Origin: Flectonema sp. DT1601
Taxonomy: Eukaryota > Euglenozoa > Diplonemea > Diplonemida > Diplonemidae
Direction of reading: 5' to 3'
DNA: 64,000 nucleotides
Assembly (NCBI GenBank): GCA_964019425.1
Contig: OZ025795.1
Coordinates: 500,001-564,000 of the forward strand
The number at the start of each line of letters is the position of its first letter. The stretch's first letter is position 1. The position numbers were made by a program, and so were the translations under genes. Below the pieces are notes generated by a model. That model searched no databases and had not been told where the DNA came from. It worked only from the letters and a program-made list of their open reading frames with translations. Shown one piece after another: positions 17,836 through 28,672 of the stretch.

Positions 17836-19140
17836 ATGAACGGCATATCCGTAACTCTTACTGTTAAACGTGTAGAGGGAATAGGAGTGTTTCCCAATGT
17901 GAAAACCTTCGCAGCCGTTTTAGAAATAGTAGGAGCCCCCTGCTCACAACGAACGAAGAATTCCGATTCCGAGGGAGATATCGTCACCTGGAATGAAAAA
18001 TTTAGATACGGATTACTTCCAGGAAATGGATTCGCTTGTCAGATAAGTCTAATTGACGGGACTACCATGGCAATACTAACACAGGCGACATTGATATTGC
18101 CTCCCTCAGATATAAATAATAATATAAATAAGAATAAAAATTATCACCTGAAAGCCTTAGATGCGATACTGGTATTGAAGATTAATTTAACTAAAATACC
18201 AATTCAGAATTCGGAAAGTGAAAACGTTGTTGCTCCTCCGATTAAAAAGGTATCACCCAAACGAGAACGAGGGAGGTCTACATCAGTTGAACAAGAGGTA
18301 AACGAAGACTACACAGCAGCGAGTATCCTCGCAGAGGAAGTTGCATTGTTACGAGCTGAAGTGATTGATATGAAGAACGTCGTGCTGTCAACTGATAATC
18401 AACGTCCACAAGAACAACTTCGATCACAATATTGTAATAAGTGTGGTGTCGTTGCAGAGTCTGATGCTCGTTTTTGTTGGGATTGCGGAACAGAACTCCC
18501 TCTTCTTGCCAGAGTTACAGCTGCTCATCGAAGTGTTCCTCATGTTAAGAGATCGTTATCCCCAGTTCGAGTCTCGGGGTATTCTGGTTTTGTTGATCAT
18601 CACGTTTGGGGTAGTGGGAGTGCACCTGCGACGCTACCACTTCTTCCACCACCACCTCCTCCTCCAGCTGCTTTACAAAGCCAGTACACTTCTAATGAAA
18701 GATACGTACCTGTCGTGAATCCACCTGTTGTGAATCCACATGTCGTGAACCCAACTCAGGGTGCAATCAATACTGCTGCTCGACTTGTTCATGAGAGACG
18801 TGTCGGGAGACACACGCCTGTTATAAATCCAACTCAGTCACCAACTGTAAACAGACTAGTTGATTTCCATGATGAAAAACCCCGCGGATTTCCAATTCAT
18901 ATATCAATACCTGACAATGTTCCTGCTCCAGTTGCACGTCTTAATGCAAGTCGTATTCTTGAACGTGAGGCATCAATCGCTAGATCGCAGTTGCCAAGAT
19001 CGTCTCCGTCACCTCCGAGATCGTCATCACCGCGTCACTTTATTGCATCGGGGTATCGTGGGGGGACTCGAACTGGACTGAAACCAACTCCTTTTGGTAT
19101 TCACGATGCCTCTGTTGAGATTATTAGAAATTATCGCTGA
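17836..19140 (+). CDS. C2-like and zinc-ribbon protein
   Basis: A 434-residue protein of unknown role. Residues ~1-110 resemble an N-terminal C2 (NT-C2) beta-sandwich (ISVTLTVKRVEGIG, then DIVTWNEKFRYG). A basic linker and short helix follow, then a zinc ribbon at ~195-220 (CNKC-x10-CWDC). The C-terminal half is proline-rich and has repeated VVNP units. A short upstream exon is plausible: ATG at 17735 through 17762, a 62-nt intron GTGTTG..CCCACAG, then in-frame joining at 17825, adding 13 residues. Without it, the first in-frame ATG is 17836. Confidence 0.8.
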   Translation: MNGISVTLTVKRVEGIGVFPNVKTFAAVLEIVGAPCSQRTKNSDSEGDIVTWNEKFRYGLLPGNGFACQISLIDGTTMAILTQATLILPPSDINNNINKNKNYHLKALDAILVLKINLTKIPIQNSESENVVAPPIKKVSPKRERGRSTSVEQEVNEDYTAASILAEEVALLRAEVIDMKNVVLSTDNQRPQEQLRSQYCNKCGVVAESDARFCWDCGTELPLLARVTAAHRSVPHVKRSLSPVRVSGYSGFVDHHVWGSGSAPATLPLLPPPPPPPAALQSQYTSNERYVPVVNPPVVNPHVVNPTQGAINTAARLVHERRVGRHTPVINPTQSPTVNRLVDFHDEKPRGFPIHISIPDNVPAPVARLNASRILEREASIARSQLPRSSPSPPRSSSPRHFIASGYRGGTRTGLKPTPFGIHDASVEIIRNYR

Positions 19141-19440
19141 AATTTATATCGCTACTCTGTTTGTAAAATAAAAAGCTACTTATAGATTCTAGTTAGCTAG
19201 TGACAGGGGTACGCAATCGAATCGCGTTTTTTTTTTCTTTCTTTCCCTGTATCCTTATTTGTTTTTTTGCGAACGTTACATCTGTTATTATTTTGAAAAA
19301 AAAAAAAAAAAAAGGAAGATGGTTATTATTATTTTTTACAACAGCTCACAGCAACAATCTCACTTACAATACCAAATTATATCGTTTTTGTGAAATGTTG
19401 AAATTAAAACAATTATTCAGAAATAATATTAAACAATGAG

Positions 19441-19998
19441 ATGTTAAAAAGAATTCAGGGAGGCAACTCTGATGCAGCTGCTGTCGAAGAATTAGTATCT
19501 CAAGAAAAAGTTTGTTGTGTAAAAATAAAAGGATTGATAATAGGTCAAGCACCAGGACCAAATAATGGTAAGAAATATCCTTTAACAGGTGATGGTGAGA
19601 AACGACTTGCTAGACTTTGTGGATATCGAAACTCATCAGAGCTGTGGAGATATTTTGATCGAATCAACCTACTTGATGAGTTCCCTGGAAGACAACGTAG
19701 CGGAGGTGGTGATCGATTCCCAGCAAGAGAAGCACGTGAAGCAGCTTCAAGAATAGTTCTAACCAGTAGACCTGTTGTGTTTTTACTTGGTCGTGGTGTA
19801 GCCAAAGCCTTTGGACTCTCACTTGGCCTTCTACAAAGAAAACACAACATCATCGTCTTACCTCATCCTTCGGGAGTAAACCACTTTTGGAATGAAGCAT
19901 CCGCCACTGCTGTTGTCGCAGTCACAGTTCGAAATACTCTCCGAAGTTCTAGTCTTCTTCCGTCTTTGAAATCTTTACAACAGAACTCCTCGGACTAA
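19441..19998 (+). CDS. Uracil-DNA glycosylase-like protein
   Basis: A 185-residue protein with the outline of the uracil-DNA glycosylase superfamily, whose members cut damaged bases from DNA. The first motif is GLIIGQAPGPNNGKKYPLTG (the GxAPG/GxxPG water-activating loop) and the last is VLPHPSGVNHFWN (the HPSG substrate-binding loop). Between them VFLLGRGVAKAFG fits the central strand and helix. The acidic catalytic residue of family 1 is not present, and I cannot place it in a numbered family; a non-DNA function is possible. The ATG at 19441 is chosen because the first motif begins ~30 residues in, near the usual distance. Confidence 0.72.
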   Translation: MLKRIQGGNSDAAAVEELVSQEKVCCVKIKGLIIGQAPGPNNGKKYPLTGDGEKRLARLCGYRNSSELWRYFDRINLLDEFPGRQRSGGGDRFPAREAREAASRIVLTSRPVVFLLGRGVAKAFGLSLGLLQRKHNIIVLPHPSGVNHFWNEASATAVVAVTVRNTLRSSSLLPSLKSLQQNSSD

Positions 19999-20115
19999 AC
20001 TAACTCATGAAATCGATCGGCTTATTTTAGATACGATTATTTATTTTATGATTTTCATCCTCTCTTTATATTTATTATTTTTATTAAATCAGAACCAATT
20101 CGATGATACAATAAG

Positions 20116-21906
20116 ATGATCGATCATCAGGTAAGTAATCCCACTGAGAATACTCCAAGACGATGGTGTCCGTGGTGCAGTCAGCCAGCGTTAGTGGGAA
20201 CAGCAACACCATCGTCGATATTGCAATTGGAGTATGAGAAGAAGTTAATGATTTTACAAGAGAAGAAAGCAACGATACTGTTACAGTTGGTTGATATTAC
20301 TAATAACAGTCATAGGATTATTCATCAGAGTAGTCCTGATGTGAGAGACAGTTGTCGATCACTTCACAGACAGCTAGAATCACTTCAGGACCTGTTACGC
20401 TATGATAGTGACGCATCCGTATCGACTACCAGTAGTATCGGATATGAAGAAAGCAGTACCCCTGGTAAGTTACAACGACCTAATTATCTTGCTGCTTGGG
20501 GTTCTACTAGTGGATCACCACTACCAACACCTAGAATGTTATCACCAATATCACACCATAGTGTTTCTAATGAAGGTGATGATAATATTACTAATGCTGA
20601 TCAATGGGAAGAACACGAAATCAATGCATCAGAGTATCGCATCGGAGAAGATGTTTTCGTCCTTCGAAATGAAGGCTGCTGGTCACCCTGTACTGTCAGT
20701 AACATAACAAAAAAAAACACATTCATCCTCACGGGAGAGGATTCTGTTGGCAGTTTTACGAAATTAATTTCATCAAAAGATTGTTCTCGTTTTATGAAAC
20801 CATCGACTGGCTGTGAATCACAACCGAGTGGTGAGAATGTTAGCTCAGTTGTGTCTGAGCCAACGTGTCGTTCTGTTGAAGTGTCGTCGTCGGTTAAAAG
20901 AAAAGGAACCAGGATCCGTGGAGTGGCAACTGCAAAGATGGTTTCGCGTAAGAGAAAAGGATCAGAAGTTAAATCAAACCAACTTTCAACTACGGAAACT
21001 CTCTCTGAATCTGATCGAAAAAGATTTAAACAACTTGAGAAGAGTATTCGATCTGGAGCCGTATCATCAGCAATGAAATTGTCGAATGCTTTACAGAGCG
21101 TTGAGGGATTTCCTAATTTCATTGTTGGAGAGAACTCAAAACAAACTCTACTACACGTGGCGGCTTGTGGAGATGCTTTTTCAACGAGTGATGGTAAAGT
21201 AGTTCTTCAGAAATTATCAACACCTCAAACATTAGAAGCTCGTGATTGTAATGGCGACACTCCTTTATTAGTAGCAACACGAAAGAATCGTTGTTCTATG
21301 GTTCAAGTTTTACACCGAATAGGAGCAGATCCAGATGTTGTTGATACGAATGGTGTTGGTTGTCTTGGCATCGCATCTTCGAGTCAAACATTCGCAAACA
21401 AGTCTGGAAACACTGCATTCTCACTGTTGGTAACTGAGAATAGCATTCGTTATAAAAATCAACAAAAACAAACACCTCTCATGGTAGCTATCCATGAAGG
21501 ACATCCAGAGTTAGTTCGAATTATTACGAGACCGAGTAAACATTCAACTGTGATAGATGATCCAGAACCTCATTACGATATTATCTTTTCAAAGAAGGAA
21601 AGAATCGGAGAGTGGGCTGCTCTTCTCATGGAGTGGGGTGTTTCAGTCGAACTGGTGACAAAGAAAATGGGACAAACTGCATATGAAAAAGCGATCAAAA
21701 GAGTTGGTAACCTCAACACACGAAGTAAGACAAGTGTTTATGATGTCGCTACGTGTCTTCAAAAGTGTTCTGGTCTTTCTGGTAGACGAAGTCAGTCTAT
21801 TAGACGCTGTAGTTGGGAGACGGCAATTCAATCAGTACCTCCACAGCCGTTGATGACGACTGCTGATCAGATGTCAGAACTGTCTTTATATCGACTTGGT
21901 GATTGA
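20116..21906 (+). CDS. Ankyrin-repeat protein with Tudor-like segment
   Basis: A 596-residue protein. The N-terminus has a small CPWC motif, then a helical stretch (~35-95). Residues ~175-230 (YRIGEDVFVLRNEGCWSPCT) read like a Tudor/Agenet-type beta barrel. A basic nuclear-localisation-like region follows (KRKGTRIRG, SRKRKGSEVK). From ~335 come ankyrin repeats: LLHVAACGD, DCNGDTPLLVATRKN, IGADPDVVDTNG and KQTPLMVAIHEGHPELV. The C-terminal ~90 residues are serine/arginine-rich. A nuclear or chromatin adaptor is a guess. The start follows an AT-rich leader with AATCAG at ~20092. Confidence 0.82.
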   Translation: MIDHQVSNPTENTPRRWCPWCSQPALVGTATPSSILQLEYEKKLMILQEKKATILLQLVDITNNSHRIIHQSSPDVRDSCRSLHRQLESLQDLLRYDSDASVSTTSSIGYEESSTPGKLQRPNYLAAWGSTSGSPLPTPRMLSPISHHSVSNEGDDNITNADQWEEHEINASEYRIGEDVFVLRNEGCWSPCTVSNITKKNTFILTGEDSVGSFTKLISSKDCSRFMKPSTGCESQPSGENVSSVVSEPTCRSVEVSSSVKRKGTRIRGVATAKMVSRKRKGSEVKSNQLSTTETLSESDRKRFKQLEKSIRSGAVSSAMKLSNALQSVEGFPNFIVGENSKQTLLHVAACGDAFSTSDGKVVLQKLSTPQTLEARDCNGDTPLLVATRKNRCSMVQVLHRIGADPDVVDTNGVGCLGIASSSQTFANKSGNTAFSLLVTENSIRYKNQQKQTPLMVAIHEGHPELVRIITRPSKHSTVIDDPEPHYDIIFSKKERIGEWAALLMEWGVSVELVTKKMGQTAYEKAIKRVGNLNTRSKTSVYDVATCLQKCSGLSGRRSQSIRRCSWETAIQSVPPQPLMTTADQMSELSLYRLGD

Positions 21907-22927
21907 ACGTCTCGTCTTCACATCGTTACTAGTTTAGTTCACCACTTCAGCACTCTCCTTCACTCTTTTTTTTGGTAGTTAATGTTTTTATTGTGTTGTG
22001 GTGTTTGTTTTGGTTTGTGTTTTTATTTTTGTTGCAAAAAAAAAGAAATCGAGCAAAAAAAAAAAAAAATTAGTGAGGGCTAACTCCTCCCATCCCCACT
22101 ATAAATTTGTGTTACGTTTCCTATTCTCCTTTTCAACAGTTTTCTTTTAGAAGCCTTAGTTTTTACTCCTAGGAGTTGACTTCTTTGATTTGCTGCAAAC
22201 ACTTTTACCACCGAATACTCGTTCTTTCTGGTGAAGCGCGCGCTGCGTATTATCAAGGCTTACCTTTCCCCTCCTTTTGATGGAATGATTGTTGAAAGTA
22301 AGCAATCCTTTCTTGTGATCATCATCTTCATCTTTTTTTTGTTTTTACAAAGTGGTCTTTGAGAACACTTTCGATAGTGCTTTTAATTCTCATCAATTCC
22401 ACGAGAGACTGTTTTCTCGTAAAATTGACATCTCAGACTTCGATAGTTTTATAACTACGTTATGTGAAGTAGTACGTTGTTCTTATATATTCTCACTAAA
22501 AGAGTATTGCTGTAAAAAATGAATCTTTGCGGATACTGTTTTCCTCGTGAAGTATTAATTTATCTGTCTTCGAATATTAGTTTTTAGCTGAGTGCCTTAT
22601 CCATTCTGGTATAGTGTTGAAAAAATAAATAAAAGTGATAACCTGTACCTCTTTTCCCTTGTCTTGGATGGTTGATAATTGCGAGACTTAAAAAAAAAAA
22701 AAGAGGTTTCCATTTTTTTGATCTGTTAAAATGAGTTGTTTAGTATTTCCATTTACACCTTCCCCATTTCTCTGTTATTTGTCGACACCTTTGGTGGAAA
22801 TCGTCTTTGCTAAGGCGCCGTATCTCTGACTGTCGTTTTTTTTTTTGTTTTGTTTTTCCCCAATAAATTTCTTTCTCTCTTCAAAACACAACACTAGTAA
22901 TAGCATAATATTATCGACTATGTGAAA
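21907..22927. other. Intergenic region, mostly unexplained
   Basis: About 1 kb with A/T runs at 22044-22069 and 22690-22702. Positions 22189-22522 look partly coding and are listed separately. The rest shows no gene or repeat I recognise. Confidence 0.5.
22189..22522 (+). other. Possible unlisted spliced coding fragment
   Basis: 22189-22297 is open in one frame (LVKRALRIIKAYLSPP within it). GTAAGC begins at 22298 and TTTTTACAAAG ends at 22352. Joining these 55-nt intron ends keeps the frame, and 22353-22522 reads on (VVFENTFDSAFNSHQFHERL, then DISDFDSFITTLCEVV) to a TGA. The residue mix looks protein-like, but there is no ATG and the frame is closed upstream. It could be part of a small gene with another exon, a decayed gene or chance. 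Confidence 0.25.
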
Positions 22928-24427
22928 ATGAGGCCACTCAGACCAAGACAACTGGCCAGAATGAAAGGAAGTTTGATAGGTACGGAGGTACCAAATTCAG
23001 ACAGCAACTCTGCGAAGTATCTTTTCAGAAGATACTTGTCAATAATTGAGAGGGCTTCTGCTGACAGAGTCAGAGTAGAAATCGAACGTGAGGTTGAGAG
23101 GTTAGTTGAAGCTAGTGCAGCAGGCAGTGAAACACTATCCACAGCACTAATAATGATATCACACGCTAAAGGAGGTAAACGAAGTGGCCAGGTATTACAA
23201 AAATGGATTAGAAGCGGCGTACCCAACATTGACGCTTCAGCTTGTCTTTCTGTCTTGTACCACACCACTGGAAGGGTAACACAACATGTTCAGTCTCAGA
23301 ATAAAAATATTATCTCAAAAAGTAGTTCTAAAAATCATTTTGTTACAGCTCTTCACCTTGCTCGTGGTACTGGTATTCAAAAGGGAATAACACGCTACAA
23401 TATGATAATCAAACAAGGATATATCCCTAGTCGCTCAGATAAATACAGCCTTATACGATGCTGCAGAAATGCTACGGAAGTAGAAAGCGCTTTAGCCATT
23501 CTCAACATTTCAATGCCGTTGTGTGAAAATAGTGATACTCAGGTGCTTCTCAGTGTGGCTCAGTGTGTGAGTTATGATAAGGTTAAAAGGTTGTTTCGAT
23601 TTTTTTTGAAACAAAAAAAAACTGATGAATTTGATATTATTCCCGAGACCCCGTTTGAAATGTTAGTTGAAAAATACTCCGACAAACAGCATGCGTCTCG
23701 TCCAGATTTTGACTTGACCTTGAAATGGAGTTCTGTGTTGTTGTCGTCTTTGTATAAAGAAGATCCTACCAACTGGGAATTGCTACAAGAACACTACGCA
23801 TCATTCATTACTTGCGCCTCTCAGACTTGTAAAGACAGTGAAACAGGAGAAGGAGTCACAAGATCACTTAATTACTTACTAGGACATTCCTACTGTCATG
23901 TTTTGATGTTAATGGCGGGTTTGCGGAAGGTCGATAGTTTGAATTCCACTGACAGTATTGACAAGTCAGCTATTAAATCTGTTGTGAAATATTGTGAAAA
24001 GGTCTTTCAGTCTGCGATGGCTGATGCTCGAAGCTGGATAATAATGTTTAAAATATACAAAGCATCAGGTATGAGAAAAAGATCACTTGTTCTGGGAAGG
24101 TATCGAATGACTAGAGGAAGACCTTCTCAGGAAGTTCTCTCTGCGTATGTCGATGCGACTCGTGGTGTTCCTCGAAGGGAAGTTCCAATCTCTCCGGCAA
24201 TTCGCGGCGTTTTTCCAAAGACCGCAATGAGCAAGATTCTCACACCTCCAGGTAATGTAACAAAACCTTTTCTTCCTTGGAAAGCAGGTGAGCGTCCAAC
24301 AGAAATACCACACGCTGCGAAGAAAGAAATACAAAAACAACAAACATGGCAACGCAAACTCCGACGACACAGACTACTTTTCGACCATTCAAGTGATCTC
24401 AATAAAAACCGCGCCAACCATCTCTGA
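22928..24427 (+). CDS. PPR-like, probably mitochondrial protein
   Basis: A 499-residue basic protein. The start MRPLRPRQLARMKGSLIG is arginine-rich and free of acid, like a mitochondrial presequence. The body is a run of helix pairs with weak pentatricopeptide character (for example RYNMIIKQGYIPSRSDKYSL and SAMADARSWIIMFKIYKASG), so RNA binding in the organelle is likely but not shown. The C-terminus is again basic (KKEIQKQQTWQRKLRRHRL). The reading frame also starts at a GTG two codons earlier; ATG at 22928 is preferred. Confidence 0.75.
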   Translation: MRPLRPRQLARMKGSLIGTEVPNSDSNSAKYLFRRYLSIIERASADRVRVEIEREVERLVEASAAGSETLSTALIMISHAKGGKRSGQVLQKWIRSGVPNIDASACLSVLYHTTGRVTQHVQSQNKNIISKSSSKNHFVTALHLARGTGIQKGITRYNMIIKQGYIPSRSDKYSLIRCCRNATEVESALAILNISMPLCENSDTQVLLSVAQCVSYDKVKRLFRFFLKQKKTDEFDIIPETPFEMLVEKYSDKQHASRPDFDLTLKWSSVLLSSLYKEDPTNWELLQEHYASFITCASQTCKDSETGEGVTRSLNYLLGHSYCHVLMLMAGLRKVDSLNSTDSIDKSAIKSVVKYCEKVFQSAMADARSWIIMFKIYKASGMRKRSLVLGRYRMTRGRPSQEVLSAYVDATRGVPRREVPISPAIRGVFPKTAMSKILTPPGNVTKPFLPWKAGERPTEIPHAAKKEIQKQQTWQRKLRRHRLLFDHSSDLNKNRANHL

Positions 24428-24654
24428 GTGAATTTAATAAAAGGCATGCGCTCAGCCGATCCTTTTAACCTGTTTAGCCAAAGTTATGTTCGTTTATTTT
24501 ACTTTCTTTATACAGCTCCTGTATCGTTGTAAAATATCTCATAGAGAAGTATTCGCATTGATAGATGACGGCGTGTTTTATTAATTACATCTCTTGAAAT
24601 AGGAGTTTGTTGAAACAGATATCAAAACAAACGAACACCAACAACAACATTAAA

Positions 24655-25902
24655 ATGTCCGACACTGACAGCTACAGTGAGAACTATTCGATGGATGATT
24701 TCGAGGGGCCTTCGCAGCCACCAACTCCTGTTCCAGAGGAGACAAAAGAAGAAAAACAAGCGGAGGATGTAGAGGCTGAACCGACGAGAGAACAAGAAAA
24801 AAAACCAATAGTTGCACCACTGCTGCCGATAGATTCAGACAGTGAGACTGACAGTAACTCTCCGAGACCGTCGACTGGAAATTCGAGAAATGTCTCTCGA
24901 CCAGTCTCAGCAGAACCAAAACGAGAAGCAAAGATTGAAGACAGTCCTGGTGCACAAAGCCAACCAACCCCAACAAAGAAGAGACCTCCACTACAGCATC
25001 CTGCCTTAGAACATGCTAGTGAAGAAGAGCTTCAACAAATCCGAACACTGAAAGCTGCTAATGAAGAACTCAGACAACAGTTACTACAGCTGAATAGTCA
25101 ATTGGATGACGCTTTAAATAAAAGAGGTGAAAAGACGGTTCAAATCACCCGAATTCACAGACAGGCTGCAGCCAAAGACGCCAACGGTGAGATCAACGAC
25201 GTTGAAAAACTTCATCAGGAAATTGAGAAAATGAGAAAATTGAACACGAGATTACATGAAAAACTTAGACAGAGTGACGCGATTGGTCGTCTCAACGAAC
25301 TTACGAACATACTAAATGAAAAAACGAGAGAAGTAGACCAGGCTAAAGAAGAACACAGATCATTAGAAAACATCGCAAAGCATCAGCAAAAGAAATTAGC
25401 TGTCGTTCAAGACGTTGAGGATCGTATTGAAGCCGCTCGCTATCAGCACCATACTGAAATGAAAGAAATTAAAGACAAAGTAATGAAGTTAAAACACTGC
25501 AAAGACTCGGATGACAAATTAATTAAACAACAACAACAACAAATAAACCTGTTACAGATGAAGATAAGAGCCTCATCAGCATCAAAAGTAAACCCAAAGT
25601 CTCAAGCAGACCTAGAACAGCGATTCACTGAGAAGTCACATCAAGTTGAAAAACTTCGTTATAAAGTTAATGAATTGACGAAATCGAATGATGCAGAAAA
25701 ACGTCGAATTCACACGCAGATGAAGGGACCGTCTTCGGAGTTGCGTTCTCTTCAGAGTGAAGTGGAACGTCTCCGATCAGAGTTGAAGGCTCAAGATGAA
25801 CAAGATTTCATCTCATCACCACAAAGACGTAAAGAGACAGATCATCCTTCTTCTAGATCTCCTTCAAAGGGACGACGTATCTCAGAACCCAGATCAAAGT
25901 AG
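24655..25902 (+). CDS. Coiled-coil protein, lebercilin-like in layout
   Basis: A 415-residue protein. The acidic start SDTDSYSENYSMDDFEG and the serine/proline-rich region to ~110 are followed by a long, almost unbroken coiled coil (~130-385) containing EKTVQITRIHRQ and KMRKLNTRLHEKLRQSD. The tail is basic and serine-rich (SSRSPSKGRRISEPRSK). The layout recalls lebercilin-type ciliary or basal-body proteins, but length and motifs do not settle this. The ATG at 24655 follows an A/C-rich leader (ACAACAACATTAAA). A GTATGA..CCAAAACAG pair at about 25920-25987 could be an intron in the 3' UTR. Confidence 0.78.
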   Translation: MSDTDSYSENYSMDDFEGPSQPPTPVPEETKEEKQAEDVEAEPTREQEKKPIVAPLLPIDSDSETDSNSPRPSTGNSRNVSRPVSAEPKREAKIEDSPGAQSQPTPTKKRPPLQHPALEHASEEELQQIRTLKAANEELRQQLLQLNSQLDDALNKRGEKTVQITRIHRQAAAKDANGEINDVEKLHQEIEKMRKLNTRLHEKLRQSDAIGRLNELTNILNEKTREVDQAKEEHRSLENIAKHQQKKLAVVQDVEDRIEAARYQHHTEMKEIKDKVMKLKHCKDSDDKLIKQQQQQINLLQMKIRASSASKVNPKSQADLEQRFTEKSHQVEKLRYKVNELTKSNDAEKRRIHTQMKGPSSELRSLQSEVERLRSELKAQDEQDFISSPQRRKETDHPSSRSPSKGRRISEPRSK

Positions 25903-27181
25903 AGAAATCAAAACACACGGTATGATAATCATTACTATAAAAATGATTGAATTAGTTAACAGAACACTGAATCAATTTCCAAAACAGGTTGTTGTTCCTT
26001 TCTTCGTATGCTTTCTGTTGGATGTGAAGGATAAAAGAATGATTAGCATGACAGCTGTTTCTGATTTGGTATTTCTTTTTCTGTGTATTTACTTTTTGTT
26101 GTATTCTTGAGAGGATAATAAAATAGCAACAACAACAACAACAACAACAACAACTGTTGGGTGCGGCACAACGTTAAGTCTTTTTACTCTAAAGTAATAC
26201 CAGACTGTCTATTCGTGTAAAACAAACCCCATCCTCTCTTCACTTCGAATCTTTTTTGATTCGATGCTCGTTTGATAAAGATCTCTGCCAGCTGCAGCTG
26301 TCACTATTTGGAGAAAAGTTCCTCAAAGCTTCCAACAAGTAAATGTTTGTTGTTATTCTTTATGTTGAAAGGTTGTTGGTTTCTCTGGTTCGCATAGCTT
26401 TCCATTATACTTACTTAGTGAAGCGAAAATAATTCCCCTCCCGTCCTTTTTTGTTCTTGTTTGGGAGTTGAATTGGTGTGAAGTTGTTAGGGGAAAAAAA
26501 AAAAAAAAAAAAGCTTTTTTTAAAGCAAACTGTGCTGTCAAAGAAGAGCAATTCAGAAGATTTTTTGTCGTCTGGAGCCTGCAAAGGCTTCCTCAATTTC
26601 AGTTTTTTTTCCTTTTTTTGTGTACTACGGAAGCTTCTCTCGTGAGAGAGTCATTCATTATGTACGTGCGATTTTCGACTTTCACTTTCCTTGTGTCAGT
26701 CGTACCTTACTATAATCATCAGCTATTTGAAAGCTTCTTGACAATTGAAAGTAAAACTTTACTTTTCCTGGTTGGAAGCCAGGCCCTGAACTTATTGAAG
26801 AGCGGGTTAAGAAAAAGAGAATCGGCCAGCTTCTTCTCACACTTCTGTTTTATTTGTACGCAACCGGTACGAAAACCTAACAAGGGAATGGGTTAGTTAC
26901 GCTGCCACAATTCTCTTTCTACCGAACAATAGGTTTGCAGGTACAAAAAAAAATGAAACAAAAATCCTCTACGTTGAGTTTGCAAAGTGCAAGCAACCTT
27001 ATGTTGACGTGTGCTTCGGTTCAAAAAAAAAAAAAAAGACCTCCCCTGCCGTTTGTTTCTTCTGTTCTGTTTGTTTATGTGCGAGTTAGTTTTCCCATGT
27101 CGGGAAAAAAAAAAAAAAAAAAAACTTAAAAAAAAATTGATAATTTCTTACCCTTCTTTAAGAAGTTATCATCGCACTAAA
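25903..27181. other. Intergenic region with CAA microsatellite and dispersed repeat
   Basis: There is no convincing gene over ~1.3 kb. It holds a (CAA)n microsatellite at 26130-26155, several A-runs (26493-26510, 27021-27036, 27105-27123), and the second copy of the 80-bp repeat at 26854-26933. The last T/C-rich stretch near 27150-27165 could supply the acceptor for the next gene. Confidence 0.5.
26854..26933 (+). repeat. Dispersed 80-bp intergenic repeat, copy 2
   Basis: Partner of 7976-8056. The 3' half from GGTTAGTTACGCTGCC through the CTTTCTACC segment is near-identical; the middle ~20 nt differ. Such uneven conservation suggests the 3' half is constrained. Confidence 0.65.
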
Positions 27182-28616
27182 ATGGCACTTGTGGAAGTGA
27201 ACACGGAGGTCATTGGTGATCTTGACAGAGAGGTTGACTTAAGCGTCAAGGAAGTAACACGTGAACTACAGACCTTAGACAGAGAGCTTAACGATGCCCA
27301 CAAAGAGAAGGGTCTACTTGACACCGCATTGATGCTTTCAGAGCTTCAAATTATAAAATTAAAAGACTACAACCGACTAAACGCAGCAAAGCCTGATCCT
27401 GAGGTGCGCATTATTATTATAACCTGATGATGGTTTTTTATTTTATACAAATAATTAGTAACATAACAAAAAAAAAAAATGTAAAACAAACAGGTCGCTG
27501 CTAAGTTGCAAGACCTTCGCAACCAACTTCGTGAATTGAGAGAAAAGAAACACAAGCAAGCTGATGCGGTGTGTACTTTATGTAATATTATTATTGTCTC
27601 ATATAAAAAAAGAAAGTAAATCAAAATAATGAAACAAACAGGCTAAGAGAACTGTTGTGGCACAGTACGAAAAGAAAGTTCATCGCCTCGAAGAATTAAA
27701 AGCAATGTTGGAAGAGACAAAAGTAAAAACAAACTGGGCAGCAATTTCAAAAGGGCATCAGGGAAACAGAGATCATTTGGGACAAGAAAACAAACTCCGT
27801 GAATTAAAAACAGCTCTATCAAAGTTGGAAGACGAACAGCAAATTCAAAGACAGCTCACGACTAGAAAAACAGAACTAATCGAGCAGTTGAGTAAAAGAA
27901 TCATGGCGTTAAGAGACGTCCAGGTTACTCTTGATGACTTAAAAACAAATTTAAAAGATAAGGAATCCGTTAAAATCGACCTACTGGACGAACTCCGCAC
28001 TCTCGACAGAATCTTCCACAAGAAGGAATGTTTAATCAAAGATCTGAGAACCGAAACTGATGTCAAAGATCCTGCTCGCATCAAGCGTCTTGAATCTGAC
28101 AAGAAGGTATTGCAGTATGAAATTACTAAACACAGTGAAGGTCGTCGATCAAATGATAAAACTATTCAAGCTCAGCATCACAGAATTAAGTCTCTTGAAG
28201 CAAAACTTCACGCGATAGCAGTAGCATTGAAAAGCAGCCGCCGTAGAGACCAAACTGATGACGAAATTCTAAAGTACAGACCAAAGATCAAGGACGTTAC
28301 CCAAGACTACATAGACGCTCTTTCATACAACGTTGCTCAATCTGAATTAGAAAGATCACGTACTACTATTGAAACCAAGGACGTTGCTCTCATGCAAAAA
28401 GATTGCCTCATTGAGGGTCTTGAGAGAAAGACTCAGGTCTTAGTCTCAGCAAGAGATATCCTTATGCGTAAATTGAAGTTGGAAACAAACGAAAAAGAAC
28501 GCATTAAGCGTGAGTACCTCTCTGCTATCGACCGTGAAGAAGAAGACCACGAACAGCAAAAATCTCGTCTTCGCAAAGACTACCTAGAGTACGAAACTAT
28601 GCGTAAGAGACATTAG
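27182..28616 (+). CDS. Coiled-coil protein, three exons
   Basis: Exons 27182-27403, 27494-27568 and 27642-28616 give 423 residues. Introns are 90 nt (GTGCGC..AACAAACAG) and 73 nt (GTGTGT..ACAAACAG), both phase 0. Almost the whole product is charged coiled coil: exon 1 ends in LNAAKPDPE, exon 2 gives VAAKLQDLRNQLRELREKK, and exon 3 starts AKRTVVAQYEKKVHRLEEL. Joining keeps the heptad-rich pattern unbroken, which supports the exon model. A flagellar or cytoskeletal part is likely in this kind of organism, but I do not recognise the family. Confidence 0.83.
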
Positions 28617-28636
28617 GCTTCTGATGGACAGTTTTT

Positions 28637-28672
<36 letters not shown>

